Made by a program: the position numbers and the translations under genes. Under the pieces are notes generated by a model. That model ran no database searches. It was given only the letters and a program-made list of their open reading frames with translations, and was not told the origin of the DNA. A stretch of DNA of 5,204 nt from DASPPK01 sp041479575 (GTDB lineage Archaea; Thermoproteota; Bathyarchaeia; Bathyarchaeales; Bathycorpusculaceae), in NCBI GenBank assembly GCA_041479575.1, contig JBGOYH010000151.1, positions 1 to 5,204 of the forward strand, read 5' to 3'. Shown one piece after another: positions 5,004 to 5,204 of this stretch (the stretch's first letter is position 1; every line of letters starts with the position of its first letter).

Positions 5004-5204
5004 TCACGTGGGAGGATTGAATTCGTTCGTATAATACCACATGAATGTTTCCTGGACACCCATTCTGTGAGCGTCGACGCCTTCCCACACCATTGACCAA
5101 GTCTGATTTGTGCTATTCAAAACCCAATAAGTCCACCCGTAAGAACCGTGTTTGCTGACGTTGTTTATTGCGGTTATTTGTGTCCCATATAAGCTCACTT
5201 CGTA
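5004..5204 (-). CDS. C-terminal end of a probable surface or secreted protein, DUF4430-like (5' end outside window)
   Basis: The frame runs off the right edge, so only the last 66 residues plus the TGA are seen; the GTG at 5198 is an internal Val codon because Tyr-Glu precede it in frame. The pattern 'I.AINNV...GWTYWVLN...' followed by 'G.D.H.M...ETFMWYYT' resembles the small beta-rich DUF4430/transcobalamin-C-terminal-like domain, in which a W-x-Y-W strand and a final W-x-Y strand are typical. This match is by eye and tentative. Three N-glycosylation sequons (NVS, NST, NQT), many aromatic residues, a lack of cysteine and few lysines fit an exported archaeal protein. No C-terminal membrane anchor or sorting signal follows, so anchoring, if any, is at the unseen N-terminus. 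The acetyl-CoA synthetase gene lies 125 bases downstream on the same strand, probably as a separate unit. Confidence 0.6.
   Translation of the reverse strand, partial: YEVSLYGTQITAINNVSKHGSYGWTYWVLNSTNQTWSMVWEGVDAHRMGVQETFMWYYTNEFNPPT

Noticed and set aside
1..5204. Mobile element, CRISPR array, defence or toxin-antitoxin system
   Set aside because: No transposase, integrase, nuclease or methyltransferase motif, spaced direct repeats, or terminal inverted repeats were seen. All the large genes fit conserved archaeal core families except the truncated right-edge gene.

Overview
The window looks like a stretch of an archaeal chromosome carrying mostly conserved housekeeping genes. Support comes from an archaeal-lineage YchF-type GTPase with an NKMD motif and TGS domain, a cis-prenyltransferase, a DUF373 membrane protein, a COG1340-type coiled-coil protein and a stand-alone beta subunit of ADP-forming acetyl-CoA synthetase. 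DUF373 and COG1340 are essentially archaeal families. The mix, the moderate GC content and the use of GTG and TTG starts behind Shine-Dalgarno sites fit a Bathyarchaeia-like or related Thermoproteota/TACK genome. That placement is inference; only 'archaeon' is well supported.

Layout. Positions 1-978 (+) hold the 3' part of the GTPase gene, which enters from the left edge. It converges on a minus-strand block with only six bases between the two stop codons. Read in transcription order (right to left), the minus strand carries: the 3' end of a probable surface-protein gene (5204-5004); acetyl-CoA synthetase beta (4878-4183); the coiled-coil protein (4044-3169); the DUF373 membrane protein (3129-1951); a probable unlisted 52-codon gene (1925-1767); and a uppS-type cis-prenyltransferase (1767-985). 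The last four are spaced 39, 25 and -1 bases apart and could form one operon. The synthetase gene is set apart by gaps of about 110 and 138 bases. No tRNA, rRNA, CRISPR array, insertion sequence or phage gene was seen, and no gap between genes reaches 300 bases.

How the genes may work together. UppS makes the long-chain polyprenyl diphosphate that, after conversion to the phosphate, carries glycans for archaeal protein glycosylation at the membrane. The DUF373 protein two genes upstream has a soluble N-terminal domain and about six membrane helices, so a role in membrane or lipid-carrier biology is a reasonable but untested guess. The truncated right-edge protein has three N-glycosylation sequons in 67 residues and would be the kind of substrate such a pathway serves. 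The synthetase makes ATP from acyl-CoA and needs an alpha subunit, which is not encoded in this window.

I found no convincing new multi-gene system. The best leads are the 52-codon gene that overlaps the uppS start by one base, and the link between DUF373 and uppS.
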